NCBI RefSeq assembly: GCF_000165425.1
Contig: NW_001799433.1
Span: 383,181-447,180 of the forward strand
Reading direction: 5' to 3'
DNA length: 64,000 nt
Origin: Paramecium tetraurelia
Lineage: Eukaryota > Ciliophora > Oligohymenophorea > Peniculida > Parameciidae
Shown: positions 12,392 through 25,081 of the stretch, piece after piece
Layout: each line of letters opens with the position of its first letter
How positions within the stretch are numbered: the stretch's first letter is position 1
The notes under the pieces: model-generated
The model's database searches: none
Told to the model about the DNA's origin: nothing
What the model saw: only the letters and a program-made list of their open reading frames with translations
Program-made: the position numbers and the translations under genes

Positions 12392-14080
12392 TTTTGAAAT
12401 ACAATTTATGTTAGTAATCCTTCTAATTCACCTGTTCTTAGTATGATCTCTACATTTTTAATTAATTAATTAATCATTAAATAATAATAAAATATCAATG
12501 CTAATCCATGAGCAATAACCCAAAATCTCCTTCAGAATGGTGAACATTCAAACAATTTAATCAAAAATAATACAATTTAATTAATTTTTATTTAGCTCTT
12601 ATTTCCTAATAGCAAATTAGATCATAGAACTTCAAGTGATCTTATCTTCTTTCTTAATCATGTTAAAAACATTTATTTAAATTTCAAATAATTAAAATAT
12701 ATATACTGATTTTTTAAATAGAAGTAATAACGCAATTCTAATTAAATATTCTAAATTAACCTTAATATAATGGAATTATTGTTCAAAATGATCTATAAAT
12801 TCTGCACTTTATACAATTTTTTTAAGATTTTTTAGAAAAATTAGATTGTTCTAGATAGTTGAAAGCTAACTTATAACCTTTTGAATATTTTACTTTAAAT
12901 ATATAAAGGCATATCTAAAATATAGATTAGATTTAATTAATATTGTTTATGATGAAATATTTTATTTGTACATCTAGCAACATGCCTCAATGACAAAACT
13001 TTGGTTCAAAACTGGATAACAAGCTTGATTAGCAGTACAAATTATTTCATTAGCATGGTTTAATTAGCTAAGGGGAAGTTTAGCATAAGTAAATTTTTTT
13101 GAATTGTTAGTTCATCATCAAAGGTTATATTCTTTGAAATGTCTTAGTATTGAGTACTGATTATTCTCCTTTTACCTAATAGAAATGTACCCATTTTTAT
13201 TAGTTCCAGTTTTTTAAATTCTTCAATAAATTCTGCTAATTATTAGAAATTAACTAATTTAAAATACTCCAAATCTATTTAAAAATATTAAAATTTTTTT
13301 TCATTCTTATGAAATTTATATATTTCTAAAATATGAAATCATTTAGATTATTATTTATTAATTTAATCCTAAAAGTAGAATCATAATAATTATTTAAGAT
13401 GTTTGTTTCTATAATGCGAGATCATATTTAAAATTTATATTTTGAGTGATAATTATCTTTATTTTCATGATTTAATTTCTTTTCTAACTTAATTTAGATA
13501 ATTCTAAGATATTATTTCCGTGAATTGGTCCAGAATATAATCCCTTCCTCATCTCTTATCAATTGATTAAAAGTTAGTAAAGTACAGATATCTCTCTTAA
13601 TTCAGATAAGCATATATAACTTATATTTGAAAATTTGAAGAATTTATCGATTAAAATTTATTTTTGAGATTACAAAAAATTTCAAATTTTTTACAATTGA
13701 TTCGCAATTATCGAAGGAGTTTTTAAATATTAGGTTCAGAAAATGAACTAAAATTCCCTTTTATAGTAGGCTCATTCCTTTATTCAATATAGAGTAAAGA
13801 AGTAAATGTTTATATATTTTGATATAATTCAAAATTATTAAATGAAGTTAAGCCTGCAAAGTTTTTCATGTAAAATAAAAGCTGGAAATTTAAAAAAGAT
13901 TTCATAAATTTTTTCTTCTCTTCCAATAATTTAATAACAAATTTCTTTAAATAATCCTTATTTTTATATATTCTTCATTCATTCAACGACCAATAGACTG
14001 ATCATCAAGATGAATGCTTTTTTGGTAGTATATAGGCTCAATAATAATATTAAGTGATTCCTTTGCTTATTTTTATTAAT
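12392..14080. other. Gap of 1.7 kb between divergent genes
   Basis: This separates the divergent cyclase and TPR genes. 13560-14080 is AT-rich and shows nothing recognisable. 12640-13552 contains minus-strand open stretches described as a separate low-confidence entry. Promoters for both flanking genes must lie here, but no motif can be named. Confidence 0.5.
12640..13552 (-). pseudogene. Possible decayed gene, unknown family
   Basis: Several minus-strand open stretches have believable protein composition but do not join. From an ATG at 13552 a 90-codon stretch begins MRKGLYSGPIHGNN. A second stretch around 13100-13270 includes FIEEFKKLELIKMGTFLLGK and TFDDEL. A third, around 12650-13110, has cysteine-rich text (ICTANQACYPVLNQ, IEACCQMYK) and stays open for over 100 codons. 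The second and third differ by one base of frame within a run of A near 13095, and no intron of usual form explains it. In DNA this AT-rich with one stop codon, open frames of 100 codons also arise by chance, so this may be nothing. I do not recognise the family. Confidence 0.25.
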
Positions 14081-16480
14081 ATGAATAATTATTACATTGA
14101 AATACTCCATTATTTTGGAAAAGTCAAGTCAATACCGATCGATTTCATTAGAAATTTGAATAAAGATGTTTCCAACCTATATGAACTGTTCCAGATGTTT
14201 GCTTAAATGTTTGAAGAACATCCAGAAAGTCCAGATCTAATTATCCTAACCATTTCATTATCTTAAGATGTTCCTCATTTTTACTGTGTGCAATCATTAA
14301 ATAATTTAACAGTGTTGCTTTTCTAATCTCATATGATTGACTTAGCTAAAAATGTAGCAAAATTTAACTTGAAATACTTTGAATAAGACATCCCATAACT
14401 ACATATCATCTCACATTTGAACCTAGCCAGAATATATTATTTCTTGTAAGATTTCAAAAAATGCCTCTCAGTTACAGAAAAGGCCTTAATTCATTATGAA
14501 CCGTATGTAAGGCTTTGCATTTTAATTAGATCAGATTTTCAAAGAAATAAAAAATTCTTGCAAACCTAAAGATATTGTTCTACTGCTTAATGGTTATATT
14601 TTCTATGCAAAAACAGTGCAAAATTTATAGGTTCTTGGATTTTGTTAAGATTTAGATTTTTAATAATTTTTTATAAATGGAGCCAAACTTGGTCGAAAGT
14701 ATTTGGGACCATCACATCATATTACAAAGCTATTTTTATTTAGCGAAAGAGGATCGAATATGAAAAAAAGTATGAATAACTTTATTCCTATGGTATCAAA
14801 TAAAATCAATAAATTAGAAAAAAACAATAGGCAAAATATTGAATACCTAAAAAATTTGTATCCAAGTACACTAGTTACTTAAGTCGTTAAAAAATGGGAA
14901 AGCTCCTCTTTTTAAAAATCCAAGACATATTGAAAGATCTATAAGTGAAGCTTAAGGATTTAAAACTTTTAAACGTCCTGATTCAGTCAAGCCCTAGTCA
15001 TAAAGACATGAACAAATTCAACTGTAAAAAATCTAACAGACTAACATTCAAAAAGGAAGTTTTAGAATCCAATCTCCTAAGGTAAAAGTTTATTGAATTT
15101 ATTAGTTAATTTAAAGCCAGTAAGTATAACCTTAGAATGATCTTGAATCAATAATATAAAGGAAAATAGATACTTTTATGAAATCTTAAAGTTAAAAGAA
15201 ATAAGAACCAAAAATTGTTGAGCTAGAAAAAAAAATTGATGAATTAACAAAAGAAAATAAAAGAGTTTAGAATTAAAGAAAGGAGAGAGAAGTTGAAATT
15301 GAAGAATTAAAAGATAAAATAACTTCATTAAGTGCAGAAGCTTCAAAAATAAAATTCAGACTCTAGGAACAAGAGACAGCATAAGAAAAGATGAAATAGT
15401 TATAATAGCAACAATAATAACAATAACAACAACAATAGCAATAATAATAATAATAACAATTATAATAATAATAACAATAATAATAATAGCAATAATAATA
15501 TTCATAAATTTCAACCTAATAACAATAAAGTTCTGATTCCTAAGCTGCTATAATGTAAGAAAGAATGAGCTTTGGTGTTGCTTCAAATTAATCTTAAAAA
15601 ATTTAGAATTTACAAATAAAAAAATAAGAAAGACAAAGTACCATTGATATCCATAACTTAATTAATGGATTAGTAGATCCAGATGAACCTAAAATTAATA
15701 GTATATCTATGATAAATGATACAGATTTCACATTAGATTTGAATTTAACAATATTAGATTGTAATAAATTATTAAATTAATTTAGAGATGGATCAATCTA
15801 AATAATATAGCATTAATTTAACAACAGATCAAACAATTGTAAAAAAGGCTTTGATTGAAAATGTGTTATATGAAATATCTTGCGGTGTTGTGTAGAAAAA
15901 CAAAGAATTATCTATTAAGATTTCTTTAAATACCAAAAAAGAACATTCAACTGCTAAAATCGAATATGTTGAGTTATCAATAATAAAGGATTTAATATAA
16001 TTCATAGATTATAAGAATGTATTGCCCTATACTTAGCAACTGAAATGCATTACAACCTTTAAGTAATTTATCTAATATTTGATAATCCCATTCATATCAA
16101 TAAAAGATGATGAAGGAGAATAAAAAATATCAATATATGCATAGCCATAAAGTTTATTAAATGATTGTGAAAAGATTTAATTGTGTGACGAATAATGCAT
16201 TCCATTGTTGTATCCCTTAGAGGATGGAATATTTCGATTAATATTAAATACAGTTGCTATAGATTTATAATTCGATCAAAGCTCTTTAGATTAATTATTT
16301 GATATTTATGGCTAAGATGATTATGAAAGAGAGGAAGTTTAGGAAATGATAAGGATATAAGATAACTTAGAAAAATCGAATGATACAGTCAAGCCAAAAC
16401 ATAAGGTTTACAATATTCGAAGTTATATTGTTAAAAACTAATAAAAATTGACTTCTTTCTTATAAAAAATTGGTAAATGA
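14081..16480 (+). CDS. TPR-like, coiled-coil and poly-Gln protein
   Basis: A 765-residue protein after removing four introns (28, 25, 24 and 25 nt), which leaves an exact multiple of three. The N-terminal 300 residues look like degenerate tetratricopeptide repeats (LARIYYFLQDFKKCLSVTEK; later NGAKLGRKYLGPSHHITKLF, close to kinesin-light-chain-type TPRs). A basic linker and a Glu/Lys-rich coiled coil follow, then a Gln run of about 30 residues encoded by mixed CAA, TAA and TAG, and a C-terminal acidic domain without an assigned fold. The fourth intron (25 nt near 15760) joins what would otherwise look like two overlapping genes. The first intron ends in CAG. It is probably a scaffold or cytoskeletal adaptor; the partner is unknown. 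Confidence 0.8.
15409..15500 (+). repeat. Gln-codon microsatellite (CAA/TAA/TAG)
   Basis: A run of CAA, TAA, TAG and CAG triplets inside the TPR/coiled-coil gene, all Gln in the ciliate code. The mixture of codons rather than a pure triplet suggests that the protein tract is tolerated or kept rather than freshly expanded. Confidence 0.85.
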
Positions 16481-16704
16481 TTTAGAAGAACTATTATATA
16501 GAATTTTTAATGTTCAAAAATTTTCATAAATAAATAAAATATTGAGTGGAACATAAATAACAATGCCAAATAAAAGCTAGGCAAAAGTTTAAATGTGTTT
16601 ATTAAAAATATGGGATAAAAATACTTTTTAAAGAATTATATTTATAGCTGATAATTCAAGAGAGCAATGTTTTGAGTTGTTTTTAAGCAACACATTTGAG
16701 ACAT

Positions 16705-17404
16705 ATGGTAAGAATAGAATTAATAGTAGGTCCAAGACAATCAAAAGTCAAAGCAATGGGGCATACATAAATTTAGTATGATAATGTATGTTAGAAATTG
16801 GGATTAAATGTTAGTAGTCTAGATCAAGTAGATTATCCTTTGATATGCAATATTTTGTGCAACTTCTACACAGTGCTAACTTTTACAAAGGAATTGGATG
16901 CAGATGATTATGAAAGATTTAAAGAGAATGCTATCATGCCAGTTGATTTGTCTTGTGAATGTAATTGCAGAATGTTTTTAAGTAATCATTAAAATGAAGT
17001 TAGCCAATCAAAACAGTTTGTATAAAATACCACTCACAATGTCTTATTTGGGAATCCAAGATAAACCAATAGGAATAAGAATTTAGATTTATGATGCACA
17101 TACGAATACTGAGCAAGGAATGTTTCTATCGATTTCAAAGGAAACATGGGACAAACTTGAAATATAAGTTAAGGGCAAACACTCAAGGAAATATGCACTT
17201 TAGAATAAAATGAGTAGTGAATATCATTTACCATAAATCTTACAAAATGGAGGATTTCAAGTTATAAAAGAGAAACTTACAGTAGAAGACAGCAAGACAT
17301 ACAGAATAATACATGGAAAACATATTTCTTTTGTAGATAGATTGGAAAATGTCCTAAATTCTTATTCACTATTAGAATATCTCAATAAAAAGCTATAATC
17401 ATGA
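16705..17404 (+). CDS. Conserved-looking protein of unknown function
   Basis: A 225-residue protein with one 22-nt intron (near 16980), leaving an exact multiple of three. It starts MVRIELIVGPRQSK, has a Cys cluster (LSCECNCRMF) in the middle and a mixed alpha/beta-looking C-terminal half (QDKPIGIRIQIYDAHTNTEQ). No signal peptide or membrane segment is visible. Codon use and composition match the neighbours. The start at 16705 was chosen because it begins the coherent text; the frame remains open further upstream. Its TGA lies in a TCATGA palindrome that also contains the stop of the carrier gene on the other strand. I do not recognise the family. Confidence 0.7.
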
Positions 17405-18197
17405 TCTATTATTGAATGATGAAATATAAAATTTACATCTTTCATATGCACTAAAAAATACAATTCCAGATACTGAGATCTACATTGTTCTTATATGCGC
17501 AGCTCTAAAAAAGCCTAAAATTCCCTCTGTCTCATAAATCGACTTTATACAGCCTGTTAATGAATCATAAAATTAATTCCTTTGTGTCATTAATTTTGAT
17601 TTTACAACATCGCAAGGAGTTGTTAAAAAGGCTGCTGTCCCACCTGCCACTGCACCATTCAATGCATGATCTGCAAATCCATCATTTCCAAAATGCATCT
17701 TCATATTTTCATATATAGGAAATTGAATTGCACTAAATGGTATTTCTCTCATTATTATGGTTGTGAATCCTGCATAAAAACCACGGAATCCTTATCCATT
17801 ATAGATTGATCTTAAGGTATCTCTTACGTTTCCGTCCAATCCTACTTGCATTTGATTTTTGACAACTTCAAAAGGGTTTCTGAAAATATTTGTAACAAAT
17901 TCGCCTAATGCTCCAGCCAACATATGTGAACAGCCATAATTTTTGGATGTATCATAAGTGGAGAAAAATATAAACGCTGATGGGAAGGAGACTGTGATTT
18001 ATGACAAAAGCTTCAAATAATACATAAGATGGCTATACTCCTCTGTATTTATTTACTTTGGCTGCTGTTTTGAAATAATCAATTTTATTATTGGATGCTT
18101 AGATTCTAGTCTTGATTGTTTCAATAGGAAAAAAGATGAAATCTGTAATGATTCCAGCTGAGCCTCCTGCAATACCAGAAATAAATATTTAATCCAT
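17399..18197 (-). CDS. Mitochondrial carrier protein (SLC25 family)
   Basis: A 256-residue inner-membrane solute carrier, slightly short for the family (about 300) but with all three repeats. Signature motifs appear in order: FFPIETIKTRIQ, NPFEVVKNQMQ and TPCDVVKSKLMTQ, matching PxD/ExxK/RxR in each repeat. Glycine-rich helix packing and the YRGL motifs are also present. One 28-nt intron at 18011-18038 ends in AAG; removing it restores YRGLLSQITVSFPSAF. The opening (FISGIAGGSAGIITDFIFFP) resembles the S-adenosylmethionine carrier group (SLC25A26), but the substrate is not certain. The start is only 17 bp after the stop of the upstream Sec7 gene on the same strand. Confidence 0.9.
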
Positions 18198-18214
18198 TTT
18201 AAAATAATATATAA

Positions 18215-21200
18215 TCATTTTAACTCAAACAATTTTAGTAAGCATTTCTTAATTTGAAAAAATAAATTATTTTTCTATTAACTCAAGCATCTACCACATT
18301 TCTTACACTCTTAACAGCTCATTTATAAAATACAGTATTCACTGACATAACTACATGCATTCAGTAATTATTCATAAAATTCACTTAATTTTATTTTAAT
18401 CTAAATTAATAAATTATACTACCTCCTCATCACACAGCAATAGAATTTTCGGCAAAATAGAAACATCCAACAGAGTTCTGAGATTCGTCATTTCCCTTTC
18501 TGTCTCTTATTATTTTATTTTAATAAGTGGATTATCATCAACAACTTCCTATTATTGATTCACAAATTAAATGTGCTTAGAATTAAATTACTTAATAGAG
18601 TCTAACAAAATCTATAAATATTTATTTAAATCTATCTAATATTGTTCTCTCAGTTATTATTCCTTTATCTATTATTCTTATGATTATTGTTCATTTTACT
18701 CTTGTTTTTATTATTATTACTATTCTTATTTTAACATCTTCATTTTAAATTGTATTATCATAATCATACAAGAAAATGCCTCTCTTTCTTATCTGAGCAA
18801 ACCAGGTAAAACACTCATTTCCTACATAAATCCAGATCTCCAAATATTATACCTTAATTCTATTTATTGATTAAAGTCTTTGGCAAATTGATATGATTCG
18901 TAAAAGGTCTTCTCTAAATTGTCCAATTAATTTAAATTCCAATTCTAATGATAAAGTTCACATATATCCTTACTGGTTTAAATTAATAGTAATTAGGAAG
19001 CACACTAACTATAGCATTCATTAATGATATCATTCGTGATACTCTAAAATGATTTCTGTTTCTTCAATATGCCATTGAACTACTATTCTTATTTAATCGT
19101 TGTTTAATCAATATCTTTAAGTTTAGTTGGTATTGTATATCTTAGCATTTATTAAATAAATAACAATATCTATTCCCAATCTTTTTGATCAAATTATAGT
19201 CCTTTATCAATAATCATAGTTTTAAAAGCCCAAATACTTAATTGTGCTAATTTTTCATTTTAATTTTGAATGCAATTTTAAAATAATTTTAAGAAATCTG
19301 CCAATTATCCTTTCAATTTAGTGTAATGTTTCTTTATTAAGCTTGAAATATTTTGAAATACCTTTTGGCAACTATCCTTAAACCAATATTAATTGAGCTC
19401 TGGACTTGTACTTAAAGTAAATTAAATTTCATCAAATATAGGTCTTAATACAGAAGAAAAAATCATTATCCAGTACTCTTCATTGAATAAACTGCCTTTC
19501 TCTTCTAAGATGTAAAATAATGTTTCAACAGCTTAAGTTTAAATTTGAATTCGTTTATCACCTGCCAAATTTGATAAGATTCCTAATAGAGGAACTTATA
19601 ACGTTTATTACTCTTATGTTACCATAAAACGTTAGCATTGCTTTACAAATTCTATTGAATTTATTGCCATATATTCATTATCCTTTTTACCTAAGATCTA
19701 ATAGGTTTGAATCAAATCGATCAGTATCATTTCTTATATTTCTATAAATTTTAAGAGATCAAATGCTAACTTAGATATTGTGTCATTTTCCTCTTTCAAT
19801 CCAAGATTAATAAGATTAAATATTACCTTATATCCACTTTTAATGTAGGTCTTACTATTTTAAAGGATTTACTTAACACATAGCAGTACAAATTCTTTTT
19901 CATCTGCATCACTATTTAAATATATTATTTCAAATGGCTTCAAGACCTCTCTTTAAAATTGAATATTGTACAATTCTTCTTTCTATAAGAATTTAATGTT
20001 AAGTTATTTTAAAGAATCGACAGCGAAAATAGTGATTGATTTAACTCTAAATGCAACTGCTTCTTAAATATGTTAACCTACAATAGACCATAATCTATTC
20101 CATATGACTTTGACTCTATCCATATTGTAATCACTAACTTCAACAAGCTTTTGTAAAGAATATATACGATGCTTATTAAAGATTTCTTATTTTGATAATT
20201 AGCATAGTTGAATAATAAATTCCTCAATAGATAAGTTATCTAAATCTTTTGAACTCATAAAGACTTTATCTGTGTGATCAGAATCTAATTATCTTAATTC
20301 ATCCATTAAACTTACTGCTTCTAATACACATTTCCATCCTTATTCATGCAAGGAATTACCAATTATTGGAATTATAGACAATAAGCCAATCATTAACATA
20401 CCATTTCCTTTTTTTAAACTATTCAAGCCAACCTTTACAACATCTTAAACTAGATTTTCTATTTTCATTTATAACTTTGAGGACAACCTAATTAATTATA
20501 GGATACTTTTGATTAATGCATCGCCATTAGGGGTAGTTTCAAAAGTTACTAAAAGAATTTCTAAGAATTTGCCTGAAAAGGATTCTAGCAAACCCTTTGA
20601 TAATAATATAGTTTCTTGATCTATTTATATATAGTTAGAATCTGATTATCTCTTGATTAAATCTTTAATCTTCTTTAAGAGTTCTTCCATTTAATTTTAA
20701 TATTAGTTGGGAGTTAGTGGATTCATTGATGTATTTGATTCCCTAACAGCAAGTGGATTCTTTTAAATTGAATTATAAGTAATCGTTAGATATTCCAAAG
20801 GCAAATCTTCACCATCATTTATTTGTCTTGCCAACTTTGTGAAATCAGTTAATTTCATTTTTTCAACGACCTTAGGATTGTGTAAATCTGTTTATAACAT
20901 GACTAAGAGATATGTGAAAGTATAAATGCTACTGCTAGACTTAAAGTGAAAATTCTAATTGTTTTGGTTGTCCTCGTAGAATTTATCTGCAAATTTCTAG
21001 ACAACTCTATCAATCTACTATGATTCAGGTGGTAAAGTAAACAAATCCAAGTATTGTCTTAAGGCTTATTCAACTGACAAATTATGAAATGTTAAAAAAT
21101 TAGTGTAATCTCTCAACACTTAGATATTGATTGGATGATGGCCACCAAGATATTAACCTACAGATTCCTTTGGTAAACTTTTATTCTCCAATAAAAATTT

Positions 21201-22728
21201 TGCAATTGAAGTTGGATCATCTTATATTATATTTGCCTTTAAAAAAAATGAAACTCCCTTCTCAGGATTCTTTTTAAAAAGTTCTACTCCTTTTTATATT
21301 TCTTACTTTTATTGTCTTTGCATTTCTAATTAGTTTATAAATACAGTTTCATCAATGTCCTAAGGCTATTATTACTCCTACTATGAATTACTAATAGCTT
21401 TTTCATTAAAGGTTTATTCTATGCCTACAATTATTGCTTAATATATTTGTGTAATCAATGGACGGAATTATTCATTTTGTTAGAAGATAGTGTGTAATGC
21501 ATTAATAATATTTTCCATTAAGAATTCATGCTTTATGCTGCAATCATAATTCAAATAGAACTCAAGAGAGGCGTGCTTTCTTTGAAATATATTCAACAAC
21601 GATTCTAAAGTTGTTTACTTATGTTAATCAGTAGTGTTTTTGTTTTCGAGAACACTGAGATAAATTTGATTAATAAAGATATTTATTTAATTAATCATTT
21701 CTTTATGTTTACTAAATGCTAATCTTTAAAAGATTTTAAAACTTAATGAGTATAATTAGTATTCGTTTTATAAACAAAATTTTAACAAGTCTGAACTTAA
21801 ATTATTTAAGCTTTTACTCTCCACAGAGAAATCATAATTATCGCATATGAAATAAATTCCCTCTAGTAAAATTATTTAATTTCTTTACTATTAAAATTAC
21901 TGCTTTGGAGATAAAAGTCTAATTAACAAATCAAAGACATTTTATGCATTTTCATAATTTTTTTATTATAATTCTAGGGTCTCTTAAATATTCTTCTTGC
22001 ATCCATAAGAACAAACTGTTACTTTCTACTGTCTACATTCAAACTTACCTTGTTTTCCACAATACTAGCATAATTTTTTATCAGAAACTTTATTTATAAT
22101 ATTATCCATTGTAATTTTCACAATGCTTTCACAATTAGTTCCTTAAAATGTTATTAAAATTATCTATAAGAAAATGCTTTTGCATAATCTATCAATATTT
22201 TAAGACTTTGACTGTGCATAAATATACACAACGGTTTTAATTATTTTTGTTAGCTCATGTTATTACATATTACAAAATGGATTTGTTACAAGTGATATCA
22301 ATAATTTTAATGCTAATGAAATTATTTCATCCTTCTCGACCAAGCATTATTATACTAGAAGTATTAGTGATTCTATCACATTAATCGATTATTCTTTTTT
22401 TTTCCCTGTAGCATCTGTTATTTCTATTGTCTCAAAATATTAAAAGTTTTATGTATTATCAATTAATTATCCATCAATATACCCTTTTGATACTATGTTC
22501 TAAAATGTAATTAAATTATACAATTAGTGTTGTTAAAGTTAATTCTTTAATTTTACTTTACTTGATTTGCATTCCCTATTTAAAAGCAATAATGTGATCT
22601 CCGAAATACGATTTGTCTTATCCATAGAATTTTGAAAGGGTCTCTTTGTAATAATTTCCTTTTTAGGGAAGCACCTTTTTCAATTTTTCAATATATTATT
22701 AAACCAGACTTTAATATGTTTCATTCAT
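18215..22728 (-). CDS. BIG-type ARF guanine nucleotide exchange factor (Sec7 domain)
   Basis: About 1,490 codons. It activates ARF GTPases on Golgi and endosomal membranes. An N-terminal dimerisation-like region contains a Cys cluster (CQYCGKQGKFECRQQ, then VCSYGCKKN), as seen in BIG proteins. The Sec7 domain follows at roughly 21000-21290, with FLLENKSLPKESVGQYLGG, the catalytic loop LPPESQQIDRVVQKF (the Glu finger is kept) and YLLVMLQTDLHNP. After it lie long helical HDS domains (NEVLKPFEIIYL type). Near the 3' end a 22-nt intron leads into a Cys-containing C-terminus; reading through it would still give open frame for a few codons. The start is the first Met after the AT-rich gap. The length implies at least one more short intron that I have not placed. 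Confidence 0.93.
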
Positions 22729-22937
22729 TGTAATTATTATTTATAAATTATATTAATATAATGCAATTTTACAAAAAATAAATTTCCAGAATCTGAAAAT
22801 TTATCAATTCTAAAAACAAATTTTTTAGAACCATATTAATGCTTAATTTTAATAATCCTATAACAATTGGATGTTTTATTAGCTTAATAAAATAGTATTT
22901 CTAATATAAAATAATTATGAACTCAAAAGCAAATGTC

Positions 22938-24529
22938 TCATCGATCAGTATTTAATAAATTTTAAAATAATTAGTTTTTATTGGATGGAAGAAAAGAAAA
23001 ATTATTTCCTATATCTAAAGATATATTTCTAATATAGAGCCCAATAACTAAAATAATTTTTTATTCTTACATTGAACATCAAACTCTATGCTATTTAAAA
23101 AATTTGAGTAAAGGCGTATTCTCTGCATTAACTTATCTAAAGACTTTTTAGAATAATAGCAGGTAAATTTGATTAATACTTACTAATTTTCTAAAAATAT
23201 TGTAGATATCTTCAAATGTTTCGATATTGTTTTTTCTATTATCTCAATAAATAACATTAATAACAGTTCTTTATTGTTCGTAATTAAATTGATTTTATTA
23301 TCAATTTATATGTCGTAATCTGAGTAGATAAAATTTATTTTTTGGAATAAGTAATCTAATTTGAAAATTTATACTGATAAAATGCTATGAGGGGTGATAT
23401 ATTCTTATAAATTTGCATATAGACAAATTTTTCTAATTTTTGATAAACAATTAAGGGATGCAGATATATCATTATTCTTCTTTTTAAGAGGTTAGTATAA
23501 CAAATAAATAAACTTTTTATATTTAAATTAATAATTTGAATCCAAATTTATCTTTTTGTCAATCTATATTTATGTCTCATTGATATGCTTATCTTTGGAA
23601 ATAACTTATAAAAGTATAAGAGGTCGAACACTATAAAAAATTGAATATTGAATTATTTGAGTTTTACCTTAAAATAGGATAGTCAGATTTTATTTAAGAT
23701 CATCTTAAGAAAAATTTTTATGACTTTAAATCTATTCAAAACAATATTACTCAAAGTTTTATGTTTTACTTAATTTGATAGCCCTCAAATAGAATTTTAG
23801 CTATTAAGTTGTATCAATTTTGTAAATGTAATTTTTTGAATTAGACAATTAGAAACTAAATGTTCCATTATCAAAATAAAATATTAAATATTATTCACCA
23901 ATTAATTAGGTAAATATCTTTTCCCATTGATTATCAATAAAACCCAATTAAAATTGAGATCTTAAAGCAACTTAATGCTCATATAAACATTATAAAAAGA
24001 CCAATACTGATAACACCACTGCCACAATGCCTGCATAATAAATCTATTCCTGCTTATATGACCAAATAAATAAGTATATTGAAGGGAAAATACTTGCTTA
24101 GTAAGCAGCCTCTATAAAGTCAGATTACAAAATTATTATAAATTATGATCCTATAATGCCTATCTAGATTATCTTTTAATAATTTATTGAATACATTGCA
24201 TCCTAATATTCAATTACTACAAAAGCAGTGACAAAAAAATGATTATAAAATAAAAGGCTTTTCCCAATATATTTAGGATAATATCTAAATATTAAGATTA
24301 GGATTAAATTTAGAATAATTTCAAATAAGTAATGCACAAATGCATAATTTAAAGTTAATACCTCATATTCGCCTGACGCAATAATTTATAATAGGTCGGA
24401 GATTTCAACAATTGTGGTGGATATAATTAATCTTTTTAAAAGAGGTTTTCTATTTATCTCTAGCAAATATTTTTGATAGGAATCTTCTAAATGATTATCT
24501 TTAAAAAACAAGGAATAACGATTCATCAT
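22938..24529 (-). CDS. Multi-pass membrane protein, possibly a degenerate sensor
   Basis: 522 residues after one 23-nt intron near the 3' end. The N-terminal 230 residues carry about six hydrophobic segments (LFEIILNLILILIFRYYP; FFVTAFVVIEY; IGIIGSQFIIIL; AGIVAVVLSVLVFL). The soluble half has a PAS-like stretch (EQYLIFYFDNGTFSFQLSN) and a later part whose layout recalls a histidine-kinase ATPase domain, but no clear H, N or G box is seen, so a working kinase is unlikely. Without the intron the frame would run another 70 codons into the start of the Sec7 gene; with it the gene ends at 22938. The start is the first of two adjacent Met codons. The sensor idea is an inference from overall layout only. 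Confidence 0.65.
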
Positions 24530-25081
24530 TAATATGAATATTTATTTTATGAAATTAAATATTAAATTAAAATATAGAGAACAGCATTATGTATATCAGA
24601 TTAGATTAATAGATTATTTCAACTTGATATTTTTTAAAAACAGATTTTAAACTTTTTAGAATTTTTATTCACTTTTATGATTTTAAGAATTTAACCATTA
24701 GTTTTGTGATTTAAATTTATATATTCCGAGTTATCTTACTGAATAAGATAACAAAATACTAATTTTAGTTCAAGAATAAGCAGACTTAAAATGCAATTTA
24801 TTTAGTTTAATGATTCTATAATATTTCTTTTGCAAAGGAACCATATTTTTGAGAAAATTTAAATAAAAATTCAATTATAGTGCTTTAAAAAATGAAAATT
24901 AAATTAAGTCCTTCTAAATAATATATTTTTGAGTAAAGAGAAACCAAATATATAAGTTTTTAAGAAAAATTATGATTTATGGTCATCTTTGTATTTAATA
25001 TGTCCTCGAAAAAAATCCATAATTTATATTTAATAGAAAAATATGATTTATTTACATTAAATATGATGATTTATAAATCTT
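24530..25081. other. Intergenic, AT-rich
   Basis: 552 bp between the start of the membrane protein gene and the stop of the RNA-binding protein gene. It is strongly AT-rich with many A and T runs. I see no gene, RNA or repeat array in it. Confidence 0.6.

Noticed and set aside
12430-12620. Hydrophobic minus-strand stretch that could be an extra N-terminal exon of the cyclase
   Set aside because: A TGA interrupts it and no intron joins it in frame; the start at 12391 already gives the expected family length.
15781-15860. Apparent overlap of two genes, with a new ATG at 15788
   Set aside because: A 25-nt GT-AG intron joins the two frames and makes the total length a multiple of three, so it is one gene.
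22721-22937. Extension of the membrane protein gene into the Sec7 start region
   Set aside because: A 23-nt intron gives an earlier TGA at 22938 and more believable C-terminal text.
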